A stretch of 64,000 nucleotides of DNA. Origin: Nageia nagi (lineage: Eukaryota; Pinophyta). Both the position numbers and the translations under genes were made by a program. The notes under the pieces are model-generated. The model searched no databases. It was not told where the DNA came from and saw only the letters and a list, made by a program, of their open reading frames with translations. Below are positions 1-13,578 of the stretch, piece by piece; the first letter of the stretch is position 1, and each line of letters starts with the position of its first letter. Location: positions 166,470,001 to 166,534,000 of the forward strand of contig JBITNC010000001.1 of assembly GCA_050084985.1 (NCBI GenBank). Reading direction: 5' to 3'.

Positions 1-3000
1 TGCATCCCAAGGTTTCTAAAATTGCATCTATTTGTGAGTCCAAAAGGGTCATTTTAAAGTCATTTTTCTCTATTTACATCTCTTTTTATGTCTAAAATTG
101 CATCAATTTTGTTTGAAAATAGTAACAAAAATTGATTTGTAATATTTATTAATACTATTTCGATTTCAATTCAAATGCCAATCGTATGTAAACATAATAT
201 GCATGTTTCATCAATCATATGGCAAAATAATACACAAATTATATTCTACACCTATTTCAATGCATGATTGTATGCCAATAATATTTCATAAAAATATGAT
301 AAATTATGCTAAAATCTATATTCCAAAATATGGGTTGATGAAACCATGATAACATATACATAAAAATATGTCAAAATAACATACATATAGACATGTGACT
401 ATGCCAAAATGATATACATGTATACACAAAAATACATTAAAATGATATACAAGTTTATGTGAATACATCCACATGATTTCTCAAAAATCATACAATGCTG
501 ATACTATTTGCATCATGAGTACAAAATGATAGTACAACTACTAATCCTTAATATTAACATCATCATAAGATCTAGACTTAATACCTTTAGACTCACTACC
601 ATGACCATCTAATTGATCACCACCTAACTCACTACCTAACCCATTATAATGTCTATTCCCTAGTCAATGTGTTGGCTCATTGTATGCCTTACTAGGATGT
701 GTTGGCTCATCCTTAAATAAATTATTGCACATCCCAATTATATGATGAATCACCCTCATCTAATGCACTCACCTATGATGCACCCCTTGCCCCCTACGAT
801 GCAGTACCCACTTATAAATAATAAGAAAATAAATATTAGTGTGCATACAATCACACTTACAAAACATATGCATCACTTTTTATTAATTAAAATAAATGAA
901 ATTACTTACACCAACATTCACCATGTCCCTTAGGGCTTGGTAACCATATGTGATGCCATATTATATCATTCATTCTCATCAAGAAATTAATTGAAATCTC
1001 TAAAGTACAAAAAAAGTTAATTATTACCATATTAAAAACCATTTACCTAGCTATATATTTAAAAATCACTACATGTAGTAAATATTCTTACAAATTAGGC
1101 CTCCATAGTCTTTACACCTCCACTTTTCACTCAATACATAATATTATGTCCCAATTTGGCAAATTAAGACTTCGATACTTTTTCTTGCATGTCTCCAAGC
1201 CTTGCACTTTCCTTTTTTCTGCCTTGTCTAATTTCTTAAGTAGAATCTTCCAAACCTTATTATAAAATAATTAATTAGTATTATGTTAAAATAATTAATT
1301 AATTAGGTTCAAATAATAAATGGATATGATAATATTTATCCATACCTTCTTATGAACATCAACTACTTTTTGTGCTAGTCAAGAGGAAGTTTCATCACTT
1401 TTGATTTGATATGATCTCTAGCCCTTTTCATATTCAAGCCTACCTACTGGAGTGCTTTATTTTCACTCCACCCTTCACCAAATTCATGTTTCAAGTTTGT
1501 TAGTATTATTATTATTTTGCTAGAAAAACACAAATTATAACAAATTAGTTTTAGTCTCTTGAAATATTAAATTAACAAAAGCAAAACATACATACCAAAA
1601 AATGATGAAAAAAATGAAAATAATTACATACCAAAATCATCTTATTTCTTCAATGATCTATCAGGGGTTTCTACAAATTCTTCTATTACAGCATTCTAGA
1701 GAGATTTGTAGGATACTTTACCTAAAAAATAATCAAAAACATATTAGTAAATGATCAATATACTTCTAATCAATATGTAAATTTATTTTTTTTCAAAATA
1801 AAACTATTACCATTTTCATCTTTTAGGACCTCTCCATTCTTCCTCATAAAAAGTTGAAGATTTATAGAGCATTGAGTCATCAACAAGGATTGTTGATTGA
1901 TCGACTATGCTAAAATCATATATTGCATGGAAATTGATTGAAATTATGCTTCAAAATATAAATTAGAATAATTTTATATTACTTCTTAATAAATTAAGTA
2001 ATTAATTATAAATAATTACCTGAATGAGTGATGCTAGGTCTCTATGATGCTTCTCTAGCCTCATCACCCCCAATAATTGACATCAACTCATCTTGGCTAA
2101 ACATACATATAGCATAAGCAACAACCCTCAACAAGCTAGAGGAATAAAAGCTAAAACTTCAAGAGAAAGCCAATGGAAGGGTCATTCATAATTTTTGGTA
2201 ATTTTTTAGTTGTTGTTGAGGCTAGAGAATATTGGAGAGCTTATAGGAGTTGATCAATAAGAGTTTTAGAGATTATTGAGGTTATATTTTAAATTGAATA
2301 TCCATTAGAGATAGTAACACTCTAGCCTTCTATGATTGCATATCATTTTTTTCATCAATATATATTAAGTAGAACTCAAGTTTGAAGTGGATGTTTACCT
2401 ACATTATGGTTTTAGTGCTATAAATACTTGTATCATATTATGTGTGTACATGTTTATTATTGGTTATTTATTGTTTTGTATCACAAATATCCATCCTTCA
2501 TGATCATATGACTTAGTAGCTTTTTATCTTGAGCATGAGAGGAATTAGTAGTATTAATGGTTATGAAAGATGCAATCCATACTAATTTAGAATAAATTCT
2601 CTAAAAATCTCTTCACAAAATTTTACCCAAGTTAATTTGAATACTTCATTAAAATTCTAACTAAACTATTGCAAATAAGTTTAATTAAATTCTACTTGAT
2701 ATAAATTGAAAATCTTACTAGCAAAATAATTAATTTAAAAGGTAACTTTTTGAAAAGATGCTTCATTAACAAGTTTTAGGTTGGTATTAACTAAATTAAC
2801 TAAATTTAATAAATTCTATTTAATTTAATAAATTTTAATAAATTCTATTTAATTTAGGAAGCAACTTCTTAGAACATAAGAAGCAAGTTTTGTGAAATTC
2901 TTAGTTTAAGAAGAAACTTTGTAGAACATAAGAAGAATTTTAGAAATTGGTATAAATCAAGTTTTAGAGTTTTAACAAGTTTTCTTCTCCCACAAAATGC

Positions 3001-3290
3001 AAAATACATTGAGAAAACATGCCAAAAAAATTTTAAAAAAAAATGAGAAGTTAGAATCGAGTGAAATTAGGTATAAATCAAGTTAGAATTGAATGAAATT
3101 AGCTAGAAGGTAACTTACTTGGTGCTCTCCTATTAGTAATCAAATTTTGTATCTTCTCTCACCAAATAGGTTTAGGGAAAGTGACTAGGGAAGTGATAAA
3201 TGAACCTACTTTTGTTTTTTATGATTTTTGGTGTAATTCGATGCAAAAAAGGATGCAAATTTATGTCCTTTTTTGCATCTAAATAGTTAG
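1..3290. other. AT-rich flank, probably the 5' part of CACTA-1
   Basis: I recognise no gene here. The first 120 bases hold several TTGCATC and related motifs. Similar GATGCAA/TTGCATC motifs occur next to the CACTA ends at 8533 and 43758, so this may be subterminal CACTA sequence, which is inference. A perfect 14-bp inverted repeat (GATGCAAAAAAGGA and its complement) lies at 3240-3253 and 3266-3279. A roughly 20-bp motif is duplicated at 2810-2853. The minus strand between about 930 and 1500 looks weakly coding (charged, lysine-rich) and could be remains of the second CACTA gene, but I cannot confirm that. Confidence 0.35.
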
Positions 3291-4372
3291 GGTTAATGGT
3301 TAGGCTTACTATTAGGGTTATAATTAGAGTTAGGGTTAGGATTAGGGTTAGGGTTAGGGTTAGCATTAGGGTACTTAGTGGTTAGGGTTATGTTTAGTGG
3401 GTAGGGTTGGGGTTAGGGTTAAAGTTAGAGTTAGGGTACTTAAAGCTCAAGTTTAGGGTCAATGTTAGGGTTAGGCTTAGTGTTTAGGGTTAGCATTAAT
3501 GATTAGGAGTTTAGGTTAGGATTAAGGTTAGTGTTAGCATTAGGGTACTTAGTGGTCAAGGTTATGGTTAGTGAGTAGGGTTAGGCTTATGGTTAGGGTT
3601 AGCATTAGAGTTAGAGTTAGGGTACATAATTAGTGGTTAGGATTAGTGGTTAGGTTAAGGTTAGCATTATAGTTAGTGTTAGTGTTAATGGTTTGGGTTA
3701 TTAGTAGTTAGGGTTAGTAGTAAGGTTAAGTTAGGGTTAGTTTTATGGTTAGAGTTAGGACTATGGTTAAGGTTACTATTTAGGGTTAGTGTTAATGTTA
3801 GAAGTTAGGGTTAGGGTTAGGGTTAAGGTTAGTGTTAAGGTTAGCATTAGTGTTAGCATTAGGATACTTAGTGCTCAAGGTTAGGGTTAATGGTTAGGGT
3901 TAGGCTTAGTGTTTAGGAGTTAGGGTTAGGATTAGTGTTAAGGTTAGTATTAGCATTAGGGTACTTAGTGGTCAAGGTTATGGTTAGTGGGTAGGGTTAG
4001 GGTTAGGGTTAATGGTTAGGGTTAAGGTCAAATTTAGAGTTAGAGTTAGGTTACATAATTAATGGTTAGAGTTAGCATTAGGGTTAGTGGTTAGGTTATG
4101 GTTAGTGTTAGTGTTAATGGTTTAGGTTATTGGTGGTTAGGGTTAGCATTAAGGTTAGAGTCAAGGTTATAGTTAGGGTTAGCATTAGGGTTAGGGTTAG
4201 GCTTAGTATTTATGATTAGCATTAATTGTAAGGAGTTAAGGTTAGGGTTATGGTTAAGGTTAGTGTTAAGGTTAGCATTAGCATTAGGGTACTTAATTAT
4301 GGTTATGGTTAGTGGGTAGGGTTATAGATAGGGTTAGGGTATGTAATTAGTGGTTAGGGTTAGGGTTATTCA
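3290..4372 (+). repeat. Degenerate TTAGGG-like interstitial array
   Basis: About 1.1 kb built from six-base units close to TTAGGG, with common variants TTAGTG, TTAGCA, TTATGG and TTAAGG. There is a second level of order: a block opening with GCATTAGGGTACTTAGTGG recurs near 3364, 3536, 3951 and, diverged, near 3856 and 4273. The hexamer phase differs from the seven-base TTTAGGG telomere usual in plants. The array lies inside transposon sequence upstream of a TNP2 fragment, so it is an interstitial satellite-like tract and not a chromosome end. Confidence 0.85.
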
Positions 4373-4589
4373 TCTAGGATAAAAACCCAAAAATAAAAAC
4401 AAAAACTAATATATTATTTATGTGTATGAATGGATATTTTAATTTTGTATTTATGGATAATGCAATGTATGTTTGGATGTATAAATTTGTTATATGCAGT
4501 ATAGATGTATCAATTTGAATTGATGTATATTCAAATTATATGTTTGGAACTTATTTTTTATTCTAAATTAATGGTTTGTAACAACTTAT

Positions 4590-6234
4590 TTTATAGGAAA
4601 TAAGTAGTCATTGTGACCAATCAATAATGATAATTGTTACACCAATATTACATCAAAATAATATAAGTAGGAGTGATAAAAAGATACTATAAAAAGCATG
4701 GACCCCTAAGAAATATGCAAAGTTTATGTCTGAACCAAATCCAATAGCTCTTATTCAAATACCTTTATGGTATTCAAGCACTAATGATGATGAATTAATA
4801 TAGGATAATATTGGTCATGATGATGATGCTGATAATAATGTTGATGAAGAAAATAGAATTGATGGTTTACTTGAGTCCCTCTATGTTCATGTTGATGAAG
4901 AAGAAAGAGATGGTGATGAAATATATGATGATTTAGAAAGGGATAACATGTATAGTGCTTCAAAAACTAAATTATATGAAGGAATAAACATAACTATATT
5001 ATCAATGATCCTACTTCTAATGAACATAAAAGCCAAATATGGATAGTCAGATACAAGTTTCACTTCTCTGTTGAGGTTTGAATTTTATTTTATTTTATGA
5101 TATTTCAATTTCTCATATTTTAATTTTAATTAAATTAAATACATAAATTATTTTCAATTTGTATTATAGCTTACTATAAAAATTTTTATTTCCAAATGAT
5201 AATGTCATCCCATATTCATGCAAAAAAGTATGTAATATTATGAAGGATGTAGGGATCGAGTATAACTCATACCATGCATGTATTAATAATTGTATATTAT
5301 ATAGAGGAGAAGAATATGATACAAAGAATGAATTTCCAAAGTGTGAAGAATCAAGATACAATGAAATAGGGAAAAAAAGTCCAACTAAGGTTGTTCATGT
5401 AATGCTAATCCTTACCAGGTTGATGTGAATATTCTATTGTAAGTCACTTGTAGAGTTAATGGATTGGCATGCAATAAATACAAGTGAATAAGGTGTGTTA
5501 CATATGCCTATAGATTGTAATACAATGAAACATATAGAGGAGAAGTGGCCTAAGAAATTTAAGGATGAACATAGGAGTGTCAAATTAGGTTTAGCAATGG
5601 ATGGTGTCAACCCATTTTCGAACCAAACATCCACTCATTCATGTTGTCCTATTGTTATAATCAACTATAACATATCTCCATGGATTTCTATAAGAACATA
5701 GCATTTGATGTTGGTTGTTATAATATCTATACTAAAATAGGTTAAACACATGGATGTCTACCTTAAATCAGTAATTAACGAGTTGTAGCTCTTATAGAAA
5801 GGAATTCAAATGTATTATATAGGTAGATGTATCAATTAGAGGTCATTCAAATGTTATGACATACTATGTTGGACTATAAATGATTATCCAAGGATTTCTA
5901 TTTGTGTATATATATGTATATATATACATGTCTATATTTGATTTTTTATAATCATATGAATTTTATGCATTCTCTAAATAAACTTATCATAGTTCTTTAT
6001 ACAAAAGGTTATCATTCGTATCTATGGTGTGCAAAAAATATTCCATCAAGATATTCAAGTAAGATGAATAAGATGGAATATATTGGCCATAAAAAATATT
6101 TTTCAATGGATCATACTTTTTTTAAAAAAGGGAAGTCTAATAGATAAAATCCCTATTCCTATATACGAAAATTCTATGAGTTGGTTGATAAAGTACCATG
6201 AATGTGTGGAAAATATTAGAAAAAGTCCTATATA

Positions 6235-6240
<6 letters not shown>
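4590..6240 (+). pseudogene. TNP2-like CACTA transposase, N-terminal part, copy 1
   Basis: Degenerate first half of a TNP2-family transposase. It opens with an acidic stretch (about 4780-4960). Next, near 5240-5430, is the cysteine region with a CINNCILYRGEEYD-type segment. At 5495-5701 is the conserved core containing VKLGLAMDGVNPFSNQTS, followed by CCPIVIINYN. The segment at 5970-6147 matches the family block around a GYHSYLWCAKNIPSRYSS sequence. Several frames and stops interrupt it, so it is not functional. It is colinear with copy 2 at 9590-11340, including non-coding sequence upstream of the acidic stretch, so both come from one family. Coding similarity stops near 6235, where the low-complexity tract begins. 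Confidence 0.8.
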
Positions 6241-7550
<1,310 letters not shown>

Positions 7551-8533
7551 TATTTAGGATCAGATAGAGAAATATGACTACAAGTGATCAATCATCATAA
7601 GTATTGAGAACTAGATGATTTTTTTCAAATATGAGGAAATTTTTTTTGATTAATGATGAAAAGATCATGAGATTTTATGAGTTACAGTGGATCAAGTAGT
7701 GGAAAAGTCATTTATCAAGAATGGCTCAATTTGTAGATCATCTAGTGATGATATTTATGATGAGTTCAAACTCATAAAGTGAACACCTTGTTTAAACCTT
7801 CTTTCAAGTATGATATGATGTTAATCATAAAAAAGGTTATGTATATCATTTATGTATATGGGATATAATGTTATGTATTTTGGGTTTAAAATATTTTGAT
7901 ATAAATGTTATCAAATTTTCTCGGCAATATGTATCAATTTAATATATAATTTGATAAGGATGTTATCATTTTTGACATATATAATTATCTTTGATGTATA
8001 AAAATAAAAATAAGCATATTTATTATAAAAATTTTTTAAAATATAAAAATAATGTATAAATTAAATAAACAAATATTACTAAAAAATTTAAAAAAATATT
8101 TATTATGATTATAAAAATATTGTAATTTTTAATTATTAAAAATTTAAAAAAAATTAATCATATTTAAAAATATTTATTTTTTTAAAATTCTTAAAACTTA
8201 TGCAATAAGAAATCCAAATGATGCACTTTAATGCATTAAGATGTAAAAATTGAAAGTTATTTAAAAAGGGGGGGAAAAAGATCAAAAAGACATCAACTGG
8301 TTCAAAAAAAAACAATATAGAAAATCATGTAAATGAGCTTTTAGATTAAAAATAGACTCATATAGATGCAAAATAATATACATATCAAGATGGAAACAAG
8401 ACACAAAAAAGGATTCAAAATATTCTTGTTCATTGATGTCAAAATTTACATCAGTTTTTGGTGTTTAAGTCAAAAATAATTATACTATATTTTGATGGCA
8501 AAAATGATGCAAATCATGTCATTTCTTCTAGTG
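7551..8533. other. Non-coding 3' part of CACTA-1
   Basis: AT-rich sequence between the poly-A tract and the terminal repeat. It holds no open frame of note. The last 150 bases carry short direct and inverted copies of GATGCAA, GATGTAAA and TTTACATC, the usual arrangement of transposase-binding motifs near a CACTA end. That role is inferred from position. Confidence 0.4.
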
Positions 8534-8613
8534 TATATATGGATGTATCAAATTGTATGTATGGATTATATGTATCTATGGATGTCTCAAATGACTCTAC
8601 ACTTATTTTTTTA

Positions 8614-9094
8614 TGAGAAACTTACCAAAATACCTCTGTAAGTTCATGAAATTACCAAAATACCCCTCAATCTTTAAAAATTGCCAAAATACCTCTGTAA
8701 GTTCATGAAATTACCAAAATACCCCTCAATCTTTAAAAATTGCCAAAATGCCTGTATAAGTTTATGAATTTACCAAAATGCCCCTCAATCTTTTAAAATT
8801 ACCAAAATACCCTTATAATAAGTTCATGAAAATTATGAAAATACCTTTAAAATTTATGAATTAAAAAATAAAGTATATTTCATTACTGTATAAAAAATAA
8901 AATAATTTTAAGGCTTTAACACTTCATTTAATTTTTTTACTATAATTTTTTGGTAAATTTTTTAATGACATGAAATCATAGTAGGTAGAACGTAAAATTT
9001 TTTAGTAATTTTTAAATGAAATAAATAAATATTCTTATATAAACTAAAAAATATATATAATTCTTATATGAATTGGAAAAATTAGGGAGTTATG

Positions 9095-9154
<60 letters not shown>

Positions 9155-9573
9155 ATTTATATTTATGTATGTATATATGTACGTATGTATGTATGTATGT
9201 ATGTATGTATAATTATAATTCTTTAAAGAAATGTATGTTAATATGATATAAAGGTCTTTTAGATTCAATTAGTATGTAATATGTGAATTTCGTAATGAAT
9301 TTTTATTACAATAAATTAAAAGTATTCAATTCTCTAAATAATAAATAAATAAAATAAAATATTGCAATCATTATTTTATTTTTCATAAGATTATTAAAAT
9401 ATTTTTCATTTTTCAATTCATAAAATTTAGGGGTATTTTGGTAATTTTCATGAACTTATAGGGGTACATTTTGGTAATTTTTGAAGATTGGAGGGTATTT
9501 TGGTAATTTTATGAATTTATAGGGGTGTTTTGGTAAATTTATGAACTTATAGGGGTATTTTGGTAAATTTCCC
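8614..9573. mobile_element. Foldback / long-TIR DNA element in CACTA-2
   Basis: A 960-bp element with long terminal inverted repeats. The left arm (8614 to about 8860) starts TGAGAAACTTACCAAAATACC. The right arm (about 9418-9573) reads inward as GGGAAATTTACCAAAATACC. Both arms are built from a subrepeat of the type ACCAAAATACCCCTATAAGTTCATGAA. In the left arm a 59-bp unit is duplicated exactly (8625 and 8684). Flanking TTTTTTA at 8607-8613 and 9574-9580 is a likely target duplication. The related sequence in TNP2 copy 1 runs through this point without the insertion. The core (8880-9410) holds AT microsatellites and no gene. Confidence 0.75.
9097..9210. repeat. (AT)n and (GTAT)n microsatellites
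   Basis: Pure AT dinucleotides at about 9097-9140, then a mixed TTTATAT stretch, then ATGT/GTAT tetranucleotides at about 9165-9210. They lie in the core of the foldback element. Confidence 0.95.
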
Positions 9574-9589
9574 TTTTTTATTTTGAATT

Positions 9590-11340
9590 AATGGTTTGTA
9601 ACAATTAATTTAATAGGAACATGATCAAAATGTAATAAATAGTCATGGTGAGCACTCAAACATGATAACTATTAAACCAAAATTACATCAAAAAATGTAA
9701 ATAAGAGAGATAAGCAAATACTAAAAAGAGCATATAACCGTGAATAATATGCATAGTTTATATATGTACCATATTGAATAGCTCCTATTTAAATATCTTT
9801 GAGGGATTCAAGCAATGATGATGATGAAAGAGAGGATAATATTGGTCATGATGATGATGATAATGATGATCATGAAGAAAGTGGAATTGATGGTTTAATT
9901 GAGTCCCTCAATGTTCATGATGAAGATGATTTTGAAAGAGATGGTGATGAAAGATATGATGATTTAGAAAGAGATAGCATGTATAGTGCTTCTAAAACTA
10001 AATTATATAAAGAAACAAGTATAAATTTATTATCAATGGTCCTATTTTTTATGAATATAAAAGTCAAATTTGGATTATCAGATACAAATTTCACTGCTCT
10101 TTTGATGTATGTAATTTTTTTTATTTTAATTTATATCAAATTAACTATACTATTTTTTTCGATTGGTAGTATAGGTTACTAAAACAAAAGTTGTTTTCAA
10201 GTGATAATGTCATCCCATATTCATGCAAAAAGGCACATAACATTTTGAAGGATGTACAGGTGGAGTATAATTCATACCATACTTGTATTAATGATTTCAT
10301 ATTGTATAGAGAAGAAGAATATGATACAAAGAATAAATGTACAAAGTGCAATGAAAATAGATATCATAAAAAAGAGGGAAAAAAATTCTATCAAATGTTA
10401 TTTACCATATGCCAATCATTCCCAAGTTGGTAAGAATATTTTGATGTAATTCACTTATAGAATTAATGGACTAACATGCAAGAAATAGAAGTGAAGGTGT
10501 GTTGTATATACCTATAGATAGTAAAGCAATGAAACATATAGAGGAAAATTGGCCTAAGAAATTTTAATATGTAACTAGGAGTGTCAGACTGGGTTTAGCA
10601 ATTGATGGTATCAATCCATTATCAAACTAAACATCTAATTATTCATATTTTCCTATTGTTATAATCAATTATAACATACTTCTATGGATGTCTATAAGAA
10701 AAGAGCATTTGATGTTGGTTGTTATAGTTCTATACATAAATAAGTGAAACATATGGATTTATACCTTATTAAACTAGTAATTGATGAGTTGATGCTCTTT
10801 TGGAAAGGGATTTAGATATATGATATAAGTAGAAATATCAATCATAGGTCATTAAAATGTTATGGCATGCTATGTTGGACTATACATGATTATCTAAGGC
10901 CTTTTGTTGGCATAGATTTTTATATATACAGTAGTTATTAAATGTGCATATTTAATTTTTTATAACCACATGAATTATATGCATTATTTAATAAAACTCA
11001 TGATAATTCTTCATACAAGAGGTTATCATGCTTATCTACGATGTGTAGGAAGTATTTCATAGATACATTCAACTCATATGCATAATATGTAATATATTAG
11101 CTATAGGAAATATTTTCTAATAAGTCATGCTTTTTGAAAAAAAGGAGCCTACTGTTAGGTAGATAAAACCCCCATTCCTATTTATGTAACTCCTATGGAT
11201 TAGTTCATAAAGTACCATCAAAGTGTGGAAGAAGTTAGGAAAAGAGCTTGTGAGGTAGGTACTACTTTAGGGCCAAATGATGATATTATTGGTGAAAGTA
11301 ACTAACCCATAGGTTAAATATTAGATAATACAATATATAT
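9590..11340 (+). pseudogene. TNP2-like CACTA transposase, N-terminal half, copy 2
   Basis: First half of the CACTA-2 transposase gene. An acidic N-terminal exon (9799 to about 10100, rich in D and E) ends in a segment like GLSDTNFTALLMY. A short AT-rich intron seems to follow. The next exon (about 10175-10433) carries the cysteine region with ILYREEEYDTKNKC. Then come VRLGLAIDGINPLSN (about 10585-10630) and further TNP2 blocks to about 11300, including PIPIYVTPMD. Numerous stops and frameshifts make it a pseudogene. The rest of the gene is found after elements A and B, from 31845. CACTA transposases act in the nucleus on the element's own ends; this copy cannot. Confidence 0.82.
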
Positions 11341-11369
11341 GTAATATGTTTATTAATTTAAAAATATAC

Positions 11370-12217
11370 TATGGACACCTAAAAATGTCCCCTTTTTAAC
11401 TAGTAAACATTGAACTAATCATAACTCTTTATACAAGCCTCAAATAATCTTAAAAACTCCATTATTAGATAGCTCTCATCGAGTACATGCAAAATGAGTG
11501 GTCACATGATCCCTTTTCGATAAACATTGACTATTTGGCGGTCATTTTAATATTGTTATAAAATTGTTAACCAGTCGTCAGCGTTTGCCTTGAAATGCCA
11601 ACGTTTTGAGCCAGTCACCAACATCCATCTTCTAGTCGCCGATGACCCTGTAATAGCCAAATAGACACCAAAATAGCAAGAGAAAGATGAAAAATTTTGA
11701 ATTTCCAAGATGAGGTGGATAGAGGGGGTCAGTTACGACCTACGGTGGCTGTTCACTTCCTCTTACCAGCCTTGAAACATCTCATCCAAAATCTATAAAT
11801 ACAAGCTAATACAAAGCAAAAAGAGAGGATCTTGACCCAAATTTGAAGTAGGGTAATGCTGCCAAAATCTTGTGAGCTTATACATTTTATTGTTTTATGT
11901 TAGCTTCAATTTAATATGTGTCATACATAGATGCTTTGACGTTATTGTCTTTTGCATGTGTGTAGGATTTACAGGTTGTCCATATCAAGGAGAGAAGCAA
12001 GCAAATCAAAAACAATGAAGATCTAATACCTTCATTTTGGCAAATAGCATTTGTAAAAGTCCCTTCCAAGGGCAAATTGTAGTTTGAGCTAAAAATCAAT
12101 ATCAATTCATAATTATAGCATTTTTATCTATTTTGTATAATTTGAGGTTCAGTGAAGATTTAAGAATAATTTGTATTTCATGTTATTCTACATTCCAGCT
12201 CTATTTTCACTGCAACA
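11370..12217 (+). repeat. 5' LTR of element A
   Basis: An 848-bp LTR. The first dinucleotide has mutated from TG to TA (the right copy has TGTAGACACC). It ends GCAACA. A TATA box (TATAAATA, 11794-11801) precedes the likely transcription start. A GC-rich patch near 11570-11650 carries repeated cores of the type AGTCGYCRRCGTT, which hold many of the differences from the other LTR. Confidence 0.93.
11794..11801 (+). promoter_or_regulatory. TATA box in the 5' LTR of A
   Basis: TATAAATA, with the same sequence at 22193-22200 in the 3' LTR. Position and sequence fit a retrotransposon Pol II promoter. Confidence 0.7.
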
Positions 12218-12220
12218 TTT

Positions 12221-12238
12221 TGGTGCTAGAAGGAGGGC
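12221..12238 (+). other. Primer-binding site of A, tRNA-Asn type
   Basis: TGGTGCTAGAAGGAGGGC lies three bases after the LTR. It is complementary to the 3' end of plant tRNA-Asn (CCCTCCTTCTAGCGCCA) except for one C-to-T change at a CpG. Confidence 0.8.
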
Positions 12239-13570
12239 CCTTCCATTATTGATAGGGAGGTTTTTTATGTTAAAAATGATTTTACCTTTCTGTTATTTGG
12301 TTTATTTGAATTTGTCCATGTACTAACTTCAAATTTTGTGTTCTGTGCATTTTAGGAAATCTATTGCAGAAATGCCAGCGATTGGAATCGAATGCTGGTG
12401 ACTCAAAAGGAACGCCAGTGTTTCAAGACTAAATGCCAACGATTGGAATAGAACACTGATGACTTAAATGAAATGCCAGCAACCTCTGTCTGAACATCGG
12501 TGACTCATACTCTAGGTTGTTTTTGTCTCTTTTGGCATATCTAAAAATGAAAAATAATATTTATATGTACAAGGATACTTTTGAGTGTGATTTCTTTTCC
12601 TAGAATGCATATAGGAATGGATAGAAAAGGTTAAATGCATATATTTTATTAATTTATTTTATGTAAAATGTTATGTATTTATTTTCATGTTTTTGGGTGA
12701 AGGGTACATATTAATACTTTTTATCTTGTCTACTTATGCTCTCCCTTTGCACTTCGTGCGATCTAAGGTGACCAGAATAGACTTGATAAGAAGGAGTAAT
12801 TACTTTTTCTTTCACATTCACACTATCATTAATTGGGTTAATTTATCTTCACATAATGACCTCTTACTGTAAGAGGAGGTAACTTACTACACATAATACT
12901 TCCACAATTGGAAGGGGTAAATGAATCACATTTAATTTGGAATGAACTTAAAGGAAATAAATCGGGTTTTTGGTAGCGTAAATCATATTAAAAGGTTAAT
13001 GAATTGGAGGGATTCGAATACACTAAGTACTTTCACTTAACAAAGTATGCTCTCACTTTTGCGCTTCAAGCGATCCTAAGTGATCATAAATAAGTTAAGT
13101 GAAAGAGGTAAAATTTATGCATATTCTATTTGGAAATATACTTCACATTAACACTCTTAAAGTGGTCTACCCTTACCACTCCATTGGAGGTCAAAGGGAG
13201 GTAACTCTTGGAGGAGTAATTGAACCTCACTTAATTAATTTATCTACACTTAATGGCTTTTTACTAAGTCTGCTCTTACCACTCCATTGGAGGTCGAAGA
13301 GATATGTGACTAGTAAGAAGAGGAAATTTATCACATATAAAACTTCCATAGTTGGAAGGAGTTAATGAACATCATTAAGAGGTTGGATAATGAATTACAT
13401 TATAATTAAAAAGAACAACAGGGTTTATTAAGGTCAAGATTCACTTAAAATAAATTTTGATTGCATCACATTAAAATAAGATAAGTAAATGGACATGAAT
13501 GGTGGGGAGGGTAGTATGCATAAATGTATTTTACTTATTTAAATGCATTTCATAAGGCCTTAAAGGAATT
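12239..13570 (+). other. Leader of element A, rich in small hairpins
   Basis: Non-coding leader between primer site and gag. At 12360-12510 short motifs like GCCAGCGATTGG and its partner AATGCTGGTGACT alternate. At 12740-13370 a series of short perfect or near-perfect stems appears: GCACTTCGTGC (12749), CTCTTACTGTAAGAG (12861), CTTCCACAATTGGAAG (12899), GCGCTTCAAGCG (13061), CTCCATTGGAG (13179 and 13282) and CTTCCATAGTTGGAAG (13343). Several are followed by a GGTAA or GAGTAA motif. Packaging or dimerisation signals are possible, but that is inference. Confidence 0.6.
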
Positions 13571-13578
13571 TTATCATT

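Noticed and set aside
930-1500. Possible second CACTA gene (TNP1-like) on the minus strand
   Set aside because: Only a vague lysine-rich resemblance; no motif is secure and the strand is opposite to TNP2.
3290-4372. A true telomere
   Set aside because: The array is degenerate, internal, and flanked on both sides by transposon-like sequence.
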